Source: a virus. From it: 37,747 nucleotides of DNA. This document shows, piece after piece, positions 1 through 8,084 of the stretch. The notes under the pieces were generated by a model, which did no database searches, was not told the origin of the DNA, and was given only the letters and a program-made list of their open reading frames with translations. Within the stretch, counting starts at the first letter, position 1. Each line of letters begins with the position of its first letter. The stretch covers positions 1 to 37,747 of IMG/VR virus record IMGVR_UViG_3300033233_000094; one strand, 5' to 3'. The position numbers were made by a program, and so were the translations under genes.

Positions 1-27
1 ATGGTTTAATTTGAAATTTAATATCTT
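1..27. repeat. Left copy of 27-bp terminal direct repeat
   Basis: These 27 bases are identical to 37715-37741. After the repeat the left copy reads atag and the right copy reads gcatag to the window end. This means either a closed circle with a small overlap left by assembly, or a real 33-bp in-frame duplication in the fibre gene. Both readings join the two window ends. Confidence 0.9.
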
Positions 28-993
28 ATAGTTCATAAACAAAGAACCGTTTTCTAAAAATTCAGTTACTTTGGCAACGAAACCACCACTTCCTGCTCCA
101 CCAGCACCACCAGCTGCATTAGTGCCAGAAGTACCATTACTTCCAGCTCCACTATAACCACCACCGCCACCACCACTATATCCACCATAATTACCTGTAA
201 TATTTCCCCCTCTGCCTCCAGTAGCATTAATTGTTCCAGCAATAGAAGTAGCCGTATTATAAATAATCGTACAAGAACCTGCTCCACCTCCTCCGCCAGC
301 ACCAGAAGAGCTTGCTAAATCAACTCCTTGCTGTCCAGATACATCTATTGTTCCTGTGAAATTCAAATCACCAGCACATTCAATATACAAAGCACCACCT
401 CCTCGTCCACCATTACTACCTGGCCAATAATTACCAGAAGGATAACTTGCTGACCCTGCTCCACCACCAGCACCTACTAATAAATAAGGCAATACTTTAT
501 TGATTATAGTTAAACTATTTTTTGTTCCACCAGATGGAGCAGTACCCGTATAACCTCCAGTACCTCCATTTGCACCAGCTCCAGCACCGCCACCTCCACC
601 ACCAGTACTAGTGTTATACGAATACACTCCACCCTTTCCTCCTGTTCCAGCATTTGAATTATAACCATCTGTACCACTACCTGTGGTTATTACTCCTCCT
701 TTTGCCCCAATTCCACGCAAATCAATTAAAGGAACAGTAGAAGAAGTTAATACCACATTCCCTTGTGATTTTAATATAACAATTGTTCCGTTATCATTAG
801 GATTAGTAAATGCTAATTTACCTGTTCCAGTAATTGAAATTGACTTATAATTTTTAATAAAAACTTTAGCCCCTCCCAAATCCAAAGTTACAGTTCCACT
901 TGAAATAGATAAATCCCCATCAGAGCCATCACCTCCGAATAAAGCATTTAATTTATCTGCCGTTATTACATCACCTACGTTCCATTTATACAT
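1..993 (-). CDS. Glycine-rich tail fibre/adhesin (runs across window edge)
   Basis: ATG at 993 follows an AAACACAACT leader with no Shine-Dalgarno site. The frame stays open for 331 codons to base 1 and, if the genome is circular, continues at 37747 to a TAG at 37712-37714. The first 100 residues look like a beta-rich domain. From about residue 115 there are several long stretches of GG, GGxG and SGG, separated by short beta-like segments, and the C-terminus ends in a polar KILNFKLNH tail. Glycine-rich lattices of this kind are known in phage adhesins and fibre tips. It is the last gene of the tail module, downstream of the hub and a fibre-like protein, which fits a host-recognition role at the tail tip. 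The function is inferred from composition and position. Confidence 0.7.
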   Translation of the reverse strand, partial: MYKWNVGDVITADKLNALFGGDGSDGDLSISSGTVTLDLGGAKVFIKNYKSISITGTGKLAFTNPNDNGTIVILKSQGNVVLTSSTVPLIDLRGIGAKGGVITTGSGTDGYNSNAGTGGKGGVYSYNTSTGGGGGGAGAGANGGTGGYTGTAPSGGTKNSLTIINKVLPYLLVGAGGGAGSASYPSGNYWPGSNGGRGGGALYIECAGDLNFTGTIDVSGQQGVDLASSSGAGGGGGAGSCTIIYNTATSIAGTINATGGRGGNITGNYGGYSGGGGGGYSGAGSNGTSGTNAAGGAGGAGSGGFVAKVTEFLENGSLFMNYKILNFKLNH

Positions 994-1013
994 AGTTGTG
1001 TTTAATTAAAAAG

Positions 1014-1532
1014 TTAAGTAATTGATAAATCATAGTCAATTGTTAAACTGACCCCACTTGATTTACTCTCATTTATCGAAGCGTGAGTATAAAGCGTTCC
1101 AGAATCTTTTGTGCTTGATGCATCATCTCCAAACAATCCAATTTCTGCATAAGTTCCATTACCCTCATTGGTTGCGATATAAGTTGAAGTATGGCAAGTT
1201 GTTCCACTTACCGTTGCACTAGTTATTGTTTTGCGAAAGAATTCATCACCAAGTTTGGTATCATTAACAGTAGGAGCAGTTGTGCTATCACCAATAGCAA
1301 GATAAGTTAAAACGCCTGACTTTGTAGTATTACCTGCCCAGCGATTGACTATTGTGCTTTTACCAGCAATACAAACTAAATTATGATACTTTTTTACAGA
1401 AACAATAGGGCTTAACTGATTGACTATTTTATAAAAACCTAATCTTTCTAATGGTATTAAAAAATTAGGCACTTGTCTTTTAGTGATAGTTATTTCTCCT
1501 TTTATTTGAATTGTATCTTGTGCGTTATTCAT
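1014..1532 (-). CDS. Tail fibre-like virion protein with beta domain
   Basis: ATG at 1532 (MNNAQDTIQ) is preferred over an upstream non-ATG start because it follows AAAACT, the usual start context here, and lies 10 bases after the hub gene's stop. The 172-residue product has a core with TYLAIGDSTTAPT, an alternating acidic and aromatic middle, and EIGLFGDDAS followed by TLYTHASI. This arrangement is common in phage fibre or tip proteins. The protein at 11366-11866 has a similar layout (YLIVGTGSTAATANDT, then EFGVLNAATGGKLLNRK), so the two are probable paralogues. Its place between hub and adhesin supports a tail-tip role. The exact function is unknown. Confidence 0.6.
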   Translation of the reverse strand: MNNAQDTIQIKGEITITKRQVPNFLIPLERLGFYKIVNQLSPIVSVKKYHNLVCIAGKSTIVNRWAGNTTKSGVLTYLAIGDSTTAPTVNDTKLGDEFFRKTITSATVSGTTCHTSTYIATNEGNGTYAEIGLFGDDASSTKDSGTLYTHASINESKSSGVSLTIDYDLSIT

Positions 1533-1542
1533 AGTTTTAATT

Positions 1543-2958
1543 TTATGATGCTTGACAAAAGCCACAATACCCAACTGGTGTATTATTACCTCCTGCTACA
1601 TACCAAGGACCAGTATATCTGTCTCTAAAATTAGGAGTGCTATCAGCGAGAGTAATTGAATCAGCAAAAGATACCTCTTTGTAAATCACATCGTTCATCG
1701 AATTATCCGGTTCTGTCTTTTTCAAAAGTAAATCTGCTAACACTTTTATTATACCACTTTCTTTTGAAGAAGTAAAACTTACTTCATAAATTAAATCAAA
1801 TGGAGTTATCATTCGGGCTGTCACCCTATCTATTACTACTGTTTCGTTTATTCCTCTAATATCACTTTGAATTGTAATATCTTGTCCTGCTCTTAATCCT
1901 GATTCGTAAGTTTGAAATGTGCCTTTAACAACAGGATTTTTATAAGCTTCAAGCATCGTTGCTGCGTAATTCTTGGCTGTGTCCTTATCTTGTATATCGC
2001 TTTTATATTCGTAATACTGAAACTCACCATACAAATTTTTAGAAGCAGCATCGCTTAAATACAAAACAATAGGCACATAAGGATAACCAGAAACTGTAAT
2101 GGTTGCTCCACTGGCTGGTTTATTTGAATCTTTGAATTTGATAACCTTTTCTTGGAAGTTATACAAACAATCAAAATTAGCAGGGTCATCCACATTATCA
2201 GTTCCAACAGTGTAATTGGTTCCATTTACTTTAACAGTAATAGAATTATACTTATAAGCCAGAGTATAATCCAATGAAACTCCATCACCAACTAAAGTTT
2301 CAGTGTAAAGGTTTCCAAGAAATTCTCCTCCTCTAATGTAAATACTATTACGAAGTTGGCTGGTATCCCTATTCAGAGTTAAACTTTCAAAAATATATTT
2401 ACCATTATTATCATCCAAATTGAAAGGTGCTGGATTATTGCCTCTATCAAAAAAATGAATGTCCTTATTATAATCAACATACCAATCATAGCCAGTAAGT
2501 TCTGCTAATCTATCAAGGCACCGAGATGGTATTTCATAATTAAAGGCAATATACGAAATCGTAGTAGGGCAATTAACATTATTAACTGTAAAATCTGGAA
2601 AATACTTATTTTTCAAATCATTGATTATATAATTGACTGTTTGATTAGTATAAAGAGCAGCAATTCTTTTTTTATCCATTAAGCGAGTATAATCAGCGCA
2701 TTCGATTTCATATACTAAAATTTTATCAGTCCTTACCTTTTCTGTTATTCTTTTAATATTGCCTCCAAATATCAAATCACTATCCCTGTAAATTTTAACA
2801 TCATCTTCAACATTTGGTTTGTAAATTTTATTTTCGTAATTCTCTATTGTAAAATTGCAAGTATCAACTTGCTTTGAAAGTATATTTTCTATTCTTAATG
2901 ACTTCCAAACAACATAATTTGTTCTATCTATGCCATTGATTTGTACTGTAATGGTCAT
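1543..2958 (-). CDS. Baseplate hub-like tail tip protein
   Basis: This 471-residue protein starts MTITVQINGIDRTNYV, followed by an alternating beta pattern with RDSDLIFGGNIKRI. A middle section has a tail-hub style (CLDRLAELTGYDWYVDYNKD, then HFFDRG). This layout is typical of hub proteins of the gpD/late-control and siphovirus baseplate type, which close the tail tube. The C-terminus ends in a short YCGFCQAS cysteine pair. Its ATG overlaps the tape measure's TGA (ATGA), indicating translational coupling. The position just after the tape measure is the expected one for a hub or distal tail protein. Fold assignment is by pattern only. Confidence 0.65.
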   Translation of the reverse strand: MTITVQINGIDRTNYVVWKSLRIENILSKQVDTCNFTIENYENKIYKPNVEDDVKIYRDSDLIFGGNIKRITEKVRTDKILVYEIECADYTRLMDKKRIAALYTNQTVNYIINDLKNKYFPDFTVNNVNCPTTISYIAFNYEIPSRCLDRLAELTGYDWYVDYNKDIHFFDRGNNPAPFNLDDNNGKYIFESLTLNRDTSQLRNSIYIRGGEFLGNLYTETLVGDGVSLDYTLAYKYNSITVKVNGTNYTVGTDNVDDPANFDCLYNFQEKVIKFKDSNKPASGATITVSGYPYVPIVLYLSDAASKNLYGEFQYYEYKSDIQDKDTAKNYAATMLEAYKNPVVKGTFQTYESGLRAGQDITIQSDIRGINETVVIDRVTARMITPFDLIYEVSFTSSKESGIIKVLADLLLKKTEPDNSMNDVIYKEVSFADSITLADSTPNFRDRYTGPWYVAGGNNTPVGYCGFCQAS

Positions 2959-5099
2959 ACGTTAAACTGCAATCTTAATTTATCAATAATTTTATCCCCA
3001 ATTGCTTCTGCTACTTCTTGCGAAAGATAAGTCCCTCCATTGATATTAACAACGATACCACCAAATCTGCTTCCTACCCTATCTCTTGGAATTACTTGTT
3101 CGCCTTGGTGAAGCATATATAAACCAGTTTCAGGAACATACGAAGTTCCTTCTTGATAACCTCTTTTAACAGGATACCCTGTCGATGAACTTACCCCGCC
3201 AACACTTACTACTCTACCACTACCTATACTTGATATAGCAGCATTGGCTTGAGCTGCTAAATTGCGATAAACAGCAATAGCAGCATCTGCCCAATTTTTC
3301 AAATTCTGATACTGTTCATCTAACTTCTCCTTAAATGTCTTGGACTTTTCAATTTCTTTTTTAACAAATTCAGCTTTTTCTTTACCAAACATATTTATAA
3401 TAGCATTATACTGTTCTGTGGCATCTTTTAATTCCTGCAATTTTGCCAATTTTTCTTGAAGCATATCCCGTTCTCTTTCCAGCTGTTTCTTTTGATAATC
3501 ATACTGTAATTTTTGAAATTCATTCATCCTGAGATAATCAGCATATTCCGCTACCTGATTATCAATGTTCATATGGGCATTGGCATAGCTGGTCAAAATA
3601 GATTCCTGTTCAGCAATCTGACGAGCAAGGTTATTTACCTCCTCCGTATCCCCTCTCTGTTTTGCTTCCCATTGCTCATATTCCAATTCTTGTTTCTTTT
3701 GTTGAGTTTCGGCTATCAATTTAGCAACTTCTTCCTCATATTCCTCTTTATTTTTTAAGCTATCTTTATTATATTCCTTATCTATATTTGCTAAATCCTT
3801 GTTGATATCAGCCATTTTAGTTCTTAAATCTTTGGCAGCATCAATCACTTCTTTGAATTTATCCTCTGATAATCCTAATACTGTTTTCATTTCCCCACCC
3901 ATATCCTTGGCACTAACTTTGATATTCTTTAACATCTCATCCAGAGTTTTGCTTGAATCGCTTAATGCATCTGTTTTGTTCTTGCTATCAGAAACATGTT
4001 GTTTCAAATCTTGAAGTACTAAATTGTTAATTTTTATAGCTTCTTCTGTTTTTTGTAATGCATCAGTATGATGAAGTAATCTTTCAGTGGCTGCTTCTAT
4101 TTCTAATCCCCAACCTCTTACCGTGAACATAGCAATAGCTATCTGGTCTTTGAACTTTATTATTAAACCAATAGCAATTATTAAGCCAGCTGCAATTAAA
4201 CCAACTGTGCCTTGGGCTGCTAAACTTGTTATACCAAACAATTTCATTGCAGCACTTAACTTTGCAATTACCATTGTTGCAGTTCCCATTACTAACAAAA
4301 GGCTACCTATAACTGATACCACTTTAACAATAACAGTTGCTGCTTCTTTGTTTTCGTTAATCCAATTTGTTAATGATTTTATAGCATTGGCAAAATGTAA
4401 TGCTAATTGATTTACAGAGGGCAGAAGCAAGTTTCCTATCGTTTCAAACAAATCGTTCAAAGTTTCTTTCAAAATCATAAATGGACTGGCTGACGCTTTT
4501 GCCATTCCTCCAAATTGTTTTTCTAACGCTTGTAAAGCAAAATTAACCTTCTCGGTTGTGGTCATATTTTTCATTTCCTCCTCGCTTAATCCTCGTATTT
4601 CTGGAACATACCTTCGCAATGCTTCAATATTCCCGTGTAAAGCCATCGTCATTGCTACCTGCATTGATTCAAAATCCCTGCCTGTTCCTGCTGCCATATC
4701 CATTGCAATTTGAGTGGCCTTCATAGCCAACCCAACATCTTTGGTTATAGGCAACATCCTACCAACAAATTCTCCAACCATTTCATCTGAAATTCCAGTT
4801 ACATCTTGCATAGCAGTAGCAAATTGTTTTATCTTGGGCATTGCATCCTGCATATTCAAACCAGCCAGTTTTATCTCCTGTCCAACTTTTCTCCAAGAAA
4901 TTTCTGATGATTGAGCAGCATTAACCATCAATGCCAAGGAACCTTTAATAGCACCACCCACAAGAGCCATATCTCTCCCTGCTTTTGTCATTTTTTCTGT
5001 TTGAAGTTCCAAATCTTTTAACTGTTTCTGTGCTTGGTTAATGGCTTCCTCGGCTTCGTTCTTGAATCTTATAATAATGTTTATTGCTTCGTCAAACAT
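2955..5099 (-). CDS. Tape measure protein
   Basis: This 714-residue protein follows the chaperone frameshift pair, the standard place for a tape measure. Residues 1-60 form a charged helix (NEAEEAINQAQKQLKDLE). Residues 60-240 are the usual helical minor-tail domain (MDMAAGTGRDFESMQVAMTM, then PEIRGLSEEEMKN). Two hydrophobic membrane-like segments lie around 255-320. A long lysine- and glutamate-rich coiled coil spans about 400-600, and a beta tail ends with VVNINGGTYLSQEVAEAIGD. The length would give a tail of roughly 100 nm by the usual tape-measure rule. The stop overlaps the hub start by four bases. Small plus-strand ORFs inside it are shadows. Confidence 0.85.
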   Translation of the reverse strand: MFDEAINIIIRFKNEAEEAINQAQKQLKDLELQTEKMTKAGRDMALVGGAIKGSLALMVNAAQSSEISWRKVGQEIKLAGLNMQDAMPKIKQFATAMQDVTGISDEMVGEFVGRMLPITKDVGLAMKATQIAMDMAAGTGRDFESMQVAMTMALHGNIEALRRYVPEIRGLSEEEMKNMTTTEKVNFALQALEKQFGGMAKASASPFMILKETLNDLFETIGNLLLPSVNQLALHFANAIKSLTNWINENKEAATVIVKVVSVIGSLLLVMGTATMVIAKLSAAMKLFGITSLAAQGTVGLIAAGLIIAIGLIIKFKDQIAIAMFTVRGWGLEIEAATERLLHHTDALQKTEEAIKINNLVLQDLKQHVSDSKNKTDALSDSSKTLDEMLKNIKVSAKDMGGEMKTVLGLSEDKFKEVIDAAKDLRTKMADINKDLANIDKEYNKDSLKNKEEYEEEVAKLIAETQQKKQELEYEQWEAKQRGDTEEVNNLARQIAEQESILTSYANAHMNIDNQVAEYADYLRMNEFQKLQYDYQKKQLERERDMLQEKLAKLQELKDATEQYNAIINMFGKEKAEFVKKEIEKSKTFKEKLDEQYQNLKNWADAAIAVYRNLAAQANAAISSIGSGRVVSVGGVSSSTGYPVKRGYQEGTSYVPETGLYMLHQGEQVIPRDRVGSRFGGIVVNINGGTYLSQEVAEAIGDKIIDKLRLQFNV

Positions 5100-5103
5100 T
5101 TTA

Positions 5104-5307
5104 TTATTGAATTTTATTAGTTGATTCCTTCATCCTTTCAGCATCAATCCTTAACTTCTCTACCAGTAAATCTAAAAACCACGAAGGTTGTGAAAGATAC
5201 TCCCAGTAAGTCCAACCCATCTCGTGGCAAATTGTAACTATCTTCATTTCCTCTGTGAGATAACCGAGAAAATACTGCTTTATTGCGTTGTCTTTGATTC
5301 GAAAAAA
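5104..5307 (-). CDS. Tail assembly chaperone, -1 frameshift extension
   Basis: This region has no start codon of its own. In the -1 frame relative to the upstream chaperone, the frame continues from the slippery site as RIKDNAIKQYFLGYLTEE and ends at a TAA at 5104-5106, adding 65 residues. The product includes HEMGWTYWEYLSQPSWFLDL and a charged C-terminus. Long-tailed phages commonly make a G and a longer G-T chaperone by this slippage, and the longer form binds the tape measure. The fusion would be 175 residues. The reading frame, the stop position and the tape measure directly downstream all fit. Confidence 0.8.
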   Translation of the reverse strand, partial: FFRIKDNAIKQYFLGYLTEEMKIVTICHEMGWTYWEYLSQPSWFLDLLVEKLRIDAERMKESTNKIQ

Positions 5308-5630
5308 CTTTTTTCCTCTGTTATTTTTTTAATCTCTTCTGTGACGAAGTTGTAATCAGTATCCCTCATTTCTAATAATCTTTTAACAATATCTTTGCTA
5401 TCGCCATCAATTGAAACAATAACTGTTTCAAAAGTTTTATTTTCTGCTTCCTCTATTACTTCGGCTGAATTTATTTTCTCAGTATTTACCTTGTCTTCTC
5501 CAACAGAGATGTCCATTTTTGATAAAAAGGCATTTCTCAATGCCCTTCTTTCTCCTCCTGTTAGCCAAGCTTTTAACACTACTTCATGTTTTTCTACCGG
5601 GGTTGTGATTTTAATAGTTTCTCTTTCCAT
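5280..5630 (-). CDS. Tail assembly chaperone, short form
   Basis: This 116-residue protein starts METREI-like (MERETIKITTPVEKHEVVLK) and is rich in acidic residues and helix, with WLTGGERRALRNAF near residue 22. It lies between the tail tube gene and the tape measure, where the G-type chaperone that guides tail tube assembly is expected. It stops at 5280-5282 shortly after the slippery heptamer at 5301-5307, so most translation should end here and a minority should shift into the -1 frame. A long inverted repeat upstream at 5659-5718 separates it from the tail tube gene. Confidence 0.8.
   Translation of the reverse strand: MERETIKITTPVEKHEVVLKAWLTGGERRALRNAFLSKMDISVGEDKVNTEKINSAEVIEEAENKTFETVIVSIDGDSKDIVKRLLEMRDTDYNFVTEEIKKITEEKSFFESKTTQ
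5301..5307 (-). promoter_or_regulatory. -1 ribosomal slippery heptamer T-TTT-TTC
   Basis: On the minus strand the zero-frame codons AGT TTT TTC contain T TTT TTC, a classic X-XXY-YYZ heptamer in the correct phase. Slipping back one base after TTC gives CGA ATC AAA and an open frame of 65 codons. The site lies eight codons before the zero-frame stop. No other start codon serves the downstream frame. Confidence 0.8.
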
Positions 5631-5658
5631 TTTTTTATTAAATTAAATTTACTGCAGT

Positions 5659-5718
5659 CAAGGAGGCGCCAGTTCTAAGAGGCAGGAAGGTTTCCTCAAA
5701 GAACTTGGCGTCCCCTTG
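5659..5718 (-). terminator. Long imperfect inverted repeat between tail tube and chaperone genes
   Basis: The arms 5659-5676 and 5700-5718 pair almost fully (caaggaggcgccagttct against agaacttggcgtccccttg), with two mismatches and one bulge. The loop contains a smaller gagg/cctc stem. There is no strong U-run after it, so it may be an attenuator or mRNA-stabilising stem rather than a full terminator. It would lower expression of the chaperone and tape measure relative to the abundant tail tube. Confidence 0.6.
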
Positions 5719-5724
5719 TCTTTG

Positions 5725-6939
5725 CTAAATTGTTTGCTGGTCTGTCAATAATTCTACGCTAAACATCTGTCCATCAGCATCACTATAAACAGGAACTAAA
5801 TCTAATTCAGAGTAAATAATTGAACCAGCTTTTAGAGGAACATTATCTGATTTAATATAATACTTATTGAATTTAATTCTTAACAAGGCGTTATTATTTG
5901 AACCAGCTTTTGACGGCGAAGTATGTTCTACTACAAGAGCTTGAGGCACTCTTTGTAAGAACTGATTTAAATCTTGTCCATCGCTAAAGAATTGTTTTAA
6001 TTTAATTTCAGCATCAGCATTAGTTCTTACAAAATTAGCAGGAGCAAAACCACCACTTCTCCTTGCACCTTCTTCATTTTCTAAATCATATTTAATAGTC
6101 CATTTGCTATCTTTTTCCATTCTGGTTTGAGTAGCAGCGAGAGCAGTAGCAATATCATTTCCAAATTTGAATTGAGTTCTTGCCCAACTAAATGGCTCTC
6201 CTAATGTATCATAAGCAGGAGTTAATGGAGCAAGATAAGCCAAATCTCCACTATCATAAGTTCCAGAAATTGTGCTTACTGTTAAAGTTTTACCATCAGT
6301 GTTAATAGCAGTAATATCAACATCTTCATAGGTTCCTGCGCTTATATCATATAATCTTAAAGTATCACCTGTGGTTAATCCATCTGTTGGATTTGGTCTT
6401 TCGCTATCATCTAAAACTACTGTTGTTCCAGAAGCACTTGCTATTGGTGCTAATGAGAAAAGTTTTCTGGCAACAATTGCTATTTCTAATACCATCTTAT
6501 TATCTTGAAAATCAGGAGTAATGCTTTTTGCCTCTGCACCAATTAACCTAACAGGAATATTCCCTTTCAAAAATTCTAATGTGTAAGATTTCGGGTCTCC
6601 TCCAACTGTGAAAGTATGAGTATAACCAGTTGTAGCATCTCCAACTCCATTCTCATCTGCTTTGTAAAGAAGCATATTAAAGAAATGACCAATCGTAGTT
6701 GGCTCGGCAATAACTTTGATATTACCAGAAATTGATTCTTGTCCTCTAAAAACCTTAAATCTTTTCTCTCGAATACCAACAATTGAGTTATCCTCATCTA
6801 AGTGAATATCGTGCTTAATATCCTCCTCTAACAGATAGGCAAAAATAGATGGCTTAACAGCTACACCTTTGGTTGTTTCTTTTCCCAAAGCTAAATATCC
6901 AAGATTAGCTAATTTTTCATTTTTATTTACAGTTCCCAT
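5725..6939 (-). CDS. Major tail tube protein
   Basis: This 404-residue protein begins MGTVNKNEKLANLGYLALGK, then KGVAVKPSIFAYLLEEDIK. That is the usual N-terminus of phage tail tube proteins that note the experimental conditions of a fixed baseline (serine- and threonine-rich beta sandwich). Residues 170-245 (GTTVVLDDSERPNPTDGL to SGDLAYLAPLTPA) look like an inserted immunoglobulin-like surface domain, and the core resumes with EPFSWARTQFKFGND. The gene lies upstream of the chaperone pair and downstream of head-tail completion genes, as in long-tailed phages. The large size is explained by the insertion. The start follows TAGAACAATAAT with no Shine-Dalgarno site. Confidence 0.75.
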   Translation of the reverse strand: MGTVNKNEKLANLGYLALGKETTKGVAVKPSIFAYLLEEDIKHDIHLDEDNSIVGIREKRFKVFRGQESISGNIKVIAEPTTIGHFFNMLLYKADENGVGDATTGYTHTFTVGGDPKSYTLEFLKGNIPVRLIGAEAKSITPDFQDNKMVLEIAIVARKLFSLAPIASASGTTVVLDDSERPNPTDGLTTGDTLRLYDISAGTYEDVDITAINTDGKTLTVSTISGTYDSGDLAYLAPLTPAYDTLGEPFSWARTQFKFGNDIATALAATQTRMEKDSKWTIKYDLENEEGARRSGGFAPANFVRTNADAEIKLKQFFSDGQDLNQFLQRVPQALVVEHTSPSKAGSNNNALLRIKFNKYYIKSDNVPLKAGSIIYSELDLVPVYSDADGQMFSVELLTDQQTI

Positions 6940-6940
6940 A

Positions 6941-7126
6941 TTATTGTTCTATTTTATGTTTTGTTTTAGTTTTTTCTTCCTCTTTTGTTTCGACCTTTTG
7001 TTCATTAACTTTAACAAAGTTTGGATTATTTATATCCTGCTCGGTTTCAAAAACCTCGTCAGGTTTAATAATTCCAATACCTATTAAAGTTAATGTTTTA
7101 CCACTTATATTTTTATATTTAGCCAT
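6941..7126 (-). CDS. Small tail-module protein, function unknown
   Basis: This 61-residue protein starts MAKYKNISGKTLTLIGIG, continues KPDEVFETEQDINNPNF, and ends in a lysine- and glutamate-rich tail. The N-terminal beta part resembles small phage proteins found before tail tube genes, and the charged tail is probably disordered. It stops one base before the tail tube start, so it is translated in the same operon. I do not recognise a specific family. Confidence 0.6.
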   Translation of the reverse strand: MAKYKNISGKTLTLIGIGIIKPDEVFETEQDINNPNFVKVNEQKVETKEEEKTKTKHKIEQ

Positions 7127-7145
7127 ATTTTTGAATAATTAAAGT

Positions 7146-7619
7146 TTAACTTCTGTTTGGCACTTCTACATTTTTAATAACTGTAAAAGTAATCCAAGCT
7201 TCTTCTGATATAATATCCTCTCTTTTAATTGTATTATATACGACCTTTATTTGTTGATTAAGAATTCCATTATCCAATGTGAAATGTTTTCTTAAAATTG
7301 AAATTATACTATCGTCCCTAATGGCTCCATTTTCTACTCCCTCAATAAAATCCCTCAATGTCTTATGAGCAACAACTTGGGCTGGTTCTTTATTAAAATC
7401 ATTTTCTTTATTAACAATAACTTTAATGGTCAAAGTATATTGCCTTGTATCAAAACCAGTTGGTCCCAAATCCACTGTTTCATTTTCAAGCATTACTGCA
7501 ACAGTCGGCATAATTGATTTCGAAACCATTATCGGGTCTCCATCAAAAAATGGTCTTTTCAATTCAGCAGAAGCATTATCCTCTAACAATTTTATTACTG
7601 TTTTAACTATGTCTTCCAT
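7146..7619 (-). CDS. Tail terminator/completion-like protein
   Basis: ATG at 7619 (MEDIVKTVIKLLEDN) is chosen over an upstream TTG; the product is 157 residues. It has an N-terminal amphipathic helix, then IMPTVAVMLENETVD, a beta core (TLTIKVIVNKEND), a helix, and a final EAWITFTVIKNVEV strand. This matches the size and layout of phage tail terminator or completion proteins, which cap the tail tube at the head end. It sits between the morphogenesis protein and the tail tube. A consensus promoter at 7627-7655 ends eight bases before the start codon, so the mRNA may be nearly leaderless. Confidence 0.55.
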   Translation of the reverse strand: MEDIVKTVIKLLEDNASAELKRPFFDGDPIMVSKSIMPTVAVMLENETVDLGPTGFDTRQYTLTIKVIVNKENDFNKEPAQVVAHKTLRDFIEGVENGAIRDDSIISILRKHFTLDNGILNQQIKVVYNTIKREDIISEEAWITFTVIKNVEVPNRS

Positions 7620-7626
7620 ATAACTA

Positions 7627-7655
7627 ATTATACTTTGTTTTAAAATTAAAATCAA
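7627..7655 (-). promoter_or_regulatory. Promoter TTGATT-N17-TATAAT before tail genes
   Basis: On the minus strand, TTGATT (7655-7650), a 17-base spacer and TATAAT (7632-7627) form a near-perfect sigma70 site. It shares the CTTGAYTTTT pattern with the other promoters here. The -35 overlaps the TGA stop of the upstream gene. The expected start of transcription falls at or next to the ATG at 7619. Confidence 0.65.
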
Positions 7656-8083
7656 GATAATCTTTTGTGCAAGCGATATACTAAATCATAGTTGAAAGTG
7701 TGCACAATATCCATTTTTCTTTTTTCATCTATTTTCATCATTACCCTTCGAGGCAATTTATGTCTTGGTTTATTGCTTTGATGAAAAGCAAAATAAGGAG
7801 CTTTGTTATATACCACCACATAATCTTTTCCCGCTTCATAATCAAAGCTTCTTCGCATTGTTCCTGTCCTTTGTAAAAGAGGCCAAGGATAATCTTTTTT
7901 TCTTGGAGCCCAACTTTCTCCTATTTCAGCACCTTGCGTATCAAATACTGGACCAGAAAACAAACTTACTAATTGAGCACCAACTTTTTTGAAAGTATCT
8001 GTCCAATCGCCCATATCCTCGCTTATATTTCGCAAGTTGCGTGATAACTGTTTTTCTCCTTCTATTTCAAAAGATAAATACAT
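7652..8083 (-). CDS. Phage virion morphogenesis protein (Mu gpG-like)
   Basis: ATG at 8083 (MYLSFEIEGEKQLSRNL) is preferred: it lies one base after the previous gene's stop, while the longer frame to 8167 would overlap that gene by 83 bases. The 143-residue product has FSGPVFDTQGAEIGESWAPR, then PLLQRTGTMRRSFDY and PYFAFHQSNKPRHKLPRRV. This pattern (G..W.p, then LL..tG.mr.S, then HQ......R) is characteristic of the Mu gpG/virion morphogenesis family that joins head and tail. The neighbours, a connector upstream and a tail terminator downstream, agree. Confidence 0.8.
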   Translation of the reverse strand: MYLSFEIEGEKQLSRNLRNISEDMGDWTDTFKKVGAQLVSLFSGPVFDTQGAEIGESWAPRKKDYPWPLLQRTGTMRRSFDYEAGKDYVVVYNKAPYFAFHQSNKPRHKLPRRVMMKIDEKRKMDIVHTFNYDLVYRLHKRLS

Positions 8084-8084
8084 A

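Noticed and set aside
66-302. Leucine- and valine-rich 78-aa minus-strand ORF
   Set aside because: It lies inside the glycine-rich fibre gene in another frame; the composition is the shadow of GGA/GGT-rich codons.
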